Shown: piece by piece, positions 5,158-6,232 of the stretch
Numbering within the stretch: the stretch's first letter is position 1
How the letters are laid out: the number at the start of each line of letters is the position of its first letter
Assembly: GCA_031276335.1 (NCBI GenBank)
Contig: JAISNH010000030.1
Location: 1 to 6,232 of the forward strand
DNA from: Rickettsiales bacterium
Lineage (GTDB): Bacteria; Pseudomonadota; Alphaproteobacteria; Rs-D84; CACZYB01
Direction: 5' to 3'
DNA: 6,232 bases
Made by a program: the position numbers and the translations under genes
The notes under the pieces: generated by a model
Told to the model about the DNA's origin: nothing
The model's input: only the letters and a program-made list of their open reading frames with translations
The model's database searches: none

Positions 5158-6232
5158 TGACGGACATAAAACTGCGGGCGGACAAGGAGGAGGGGGACAA
5201 GGATTCGGAAATAAAATCCCTGAAGGCCAGGTACGACGACTTCAACCGCACGTACGGCTACCGGAAGATGAATCCGCTGTACATATACCTCTGCGCGGCG
5301 GCGCTCAGCCTCGTCTGGACCGGCATAATCGGATACTACATCGCCAACAGTATATACAGCCTCAGCTCGCTTTTGAAGATGCTGCCGCATGAATTCGGCG
5401 GATTTCTGGCCGGCACGATAATGCCCGTCGGCTTCATCTGGATGATAGCGGTCTACATCGACCGCAACCTGAATTCCAGCTACGAGCGCGAGGTGATATA
5501 CCCGTTCCTGCAAAGCATAATCGACCCGCATGGCGACGCCTCCGCCATCACGAACGTGATAAAGAAGAAGATGCGCGCCGAAACCGCGGAGCTGAAGGAC
5601 GCGATAGAGGAGCTTTCCGGGCATTCGGCGCTGATCGAGAACGCCAGCCGCTCCGTGCGCTCCGACGTGTCGGGCGCGGTGGAAAAGATGCGGGCGCACG
5701 CAGCCGCGCTGGACGACATAGCGGGCGGGCTGAACAAATCGTCGAACAGCATAGACCAGAAGACGGGCGGCATACTGAAGTCGGTTTCCGAGAATATAAG
5801 GCTGCTGCTCGATACCGCGAACGCCGCCGAGAAGAAAAGCGAGGGGATAACGAAAAGCCTGGTCGCGGAAACCTCCCGGCTGGAGGATACGGTGGAGAAG
5901 ACCTCGCGCGTGGTCGAGGCTATTTCCGAAACCATAGTGAGGAACCGCGACGAAATCGACCGCTCCACCGAAGCGGCGCTTGCCCGCGCGCGGGAAATCT
6001 CCGCCGGCTTCGACGGTTTGGGCGAAAAGATTCTCGGCTCGGTCGACGCGATAGAGGCGCGCGCCGACGGCATAATCGGGCGCATAGGGGAAAAGACGGA
6101 TTCCTTCATCATCAAATCCAACATCTCGGCCGAAAAGATAGCGGATGCCACCGGCCGCATAAGCAAGGCCGTCGAAAGCGCGGGCGCGATATCCGACGAC
6201 AACCGGAAGATGTCCGAACTCGCTCTCGAAAA
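5158..6232 (+). CDS. Two-helix inner-membrane protein with long coiled-coil domain, C-terminus beyond right edge
   Basis: The frame is open from the ATG at 5158 to the right edge, giving 358 visible residues. I do not recognise a named family. Residues 1-38 are charged (MTDIKLRADKEEGDKDSE) and probably cytoplasmic. Transmembrane helix 1 spans about 41-64 (LYIYLCAAALSLVWTGIIGY). A short loop with LPHEF follows, then helix 2 at about 81-101 (GGFLAGTIMPVGFIWMIAVY), ending in DRN. The N-terminus and the long C-terminal region should therefore both face the cytoplasm. From about 107 the sequence is almost entirely helical, with regularly spaced Ile/Leu/Val and many Ser/Thr/Glu/Lys residues, resembling polar-organiser or chemoreceptor-type coiled coils. 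Similar 'LP-x-x-F-x-x-F-x-x-G-x-x-x-P-x-x-x-x-W' hairpins occur, as I recall, in uncharacterised alphaproteobacterial proteins. No enzymatic motif is visible in this part. AGGGG lies 10 bases before the start, and there is a promoter directly upstream. It is divergent from the SPOR gene; an envelope or cell-polarity role is inference. Confidence 0.9.

Noticed and set aside
5480..6202. A 240-codon Ser/Ala-rich minus-strand frame at the right edge.
   Set aside because: It is the mirror of the helical coiled-coil gene, whose plus-strand frame has a promoter, a ribosome-binding site and membrane helices.

Overview
The window looks like chromosomal DNA from an alphaproteobacterium, probably a divergent or uncultured, possibly host-associated lineage. 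The reasons are the alpha-type Ffh signature (TRIDGDARGG, RILGMGDIVSLVE), a signal-peptide protein ending in a Cys-containing SPOR domain, and a two-helix membrane coiled-coil protein of a kind common in alphaproteobacteria. Most of the window is GC-rich (about 61% in lines I counted), but isoleucine is written mainly as ATA, which is unusual at that composition. The taxonomic placement is inference from protein flavour only.

Layout. (1) 1-689, minus strand: the N-terminal 229 codons of an unrecognised protein that runs off the left edge. It is less GC-rich (about 53% by hand count) and has a near-consensus promoter placed so that transcription would begin at the AUG (leaderless). (2) 849-935, minus: tRNA-Leu(UAA) with encoded CCA and its own strong promoter at 956-983. 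(3) 997-5084, minus: a compact run of three genes read right to left. These are a secreted SPOR-domain protein, phosphoglucomutase (pgm) and the signal recognition particle GTPase Ffh. The gaps are 13 and 34 bases, so they probably form one operon. (4) 5085-5157: a short divergent intergenic region with two overlapping, oppositely directed sigma70-like promoters, an inverted repeat across their -35 elements and a GANTC methylation-type site between the -10s. (5) 5158-6232, plus: the N-terminal 358 codons of an inner-membrane protein with two transmembrane helices and a long helical, probably coiled-coil domain, running off the right edge.

How the parts fit together. The operon joins an envelope or division-associated SPOR protein, the enzyme linking glucose-6-phosphate to the glucose-1-phosphate used for polysaccharide precursors, and the co-translational membrane-targeting GTPase. 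The divergent coiled-coil membrane protein shares their control region, so joint control of envelope functions is a reasonable inference. The low-GC, leaderless gene just 3' of the tRNA-Leu gene is the best candidate for accessory DNA.

I see no CRISPR array, insertion sequence, prophage gene, riboswitch or convincing rho-independent terminator. No complete novel system is visible. The two edge-truncated genes and the divergent promoter are the parts most worth following. Long open frames antisense to the GC-rich genes were examined and rejected as shadows.
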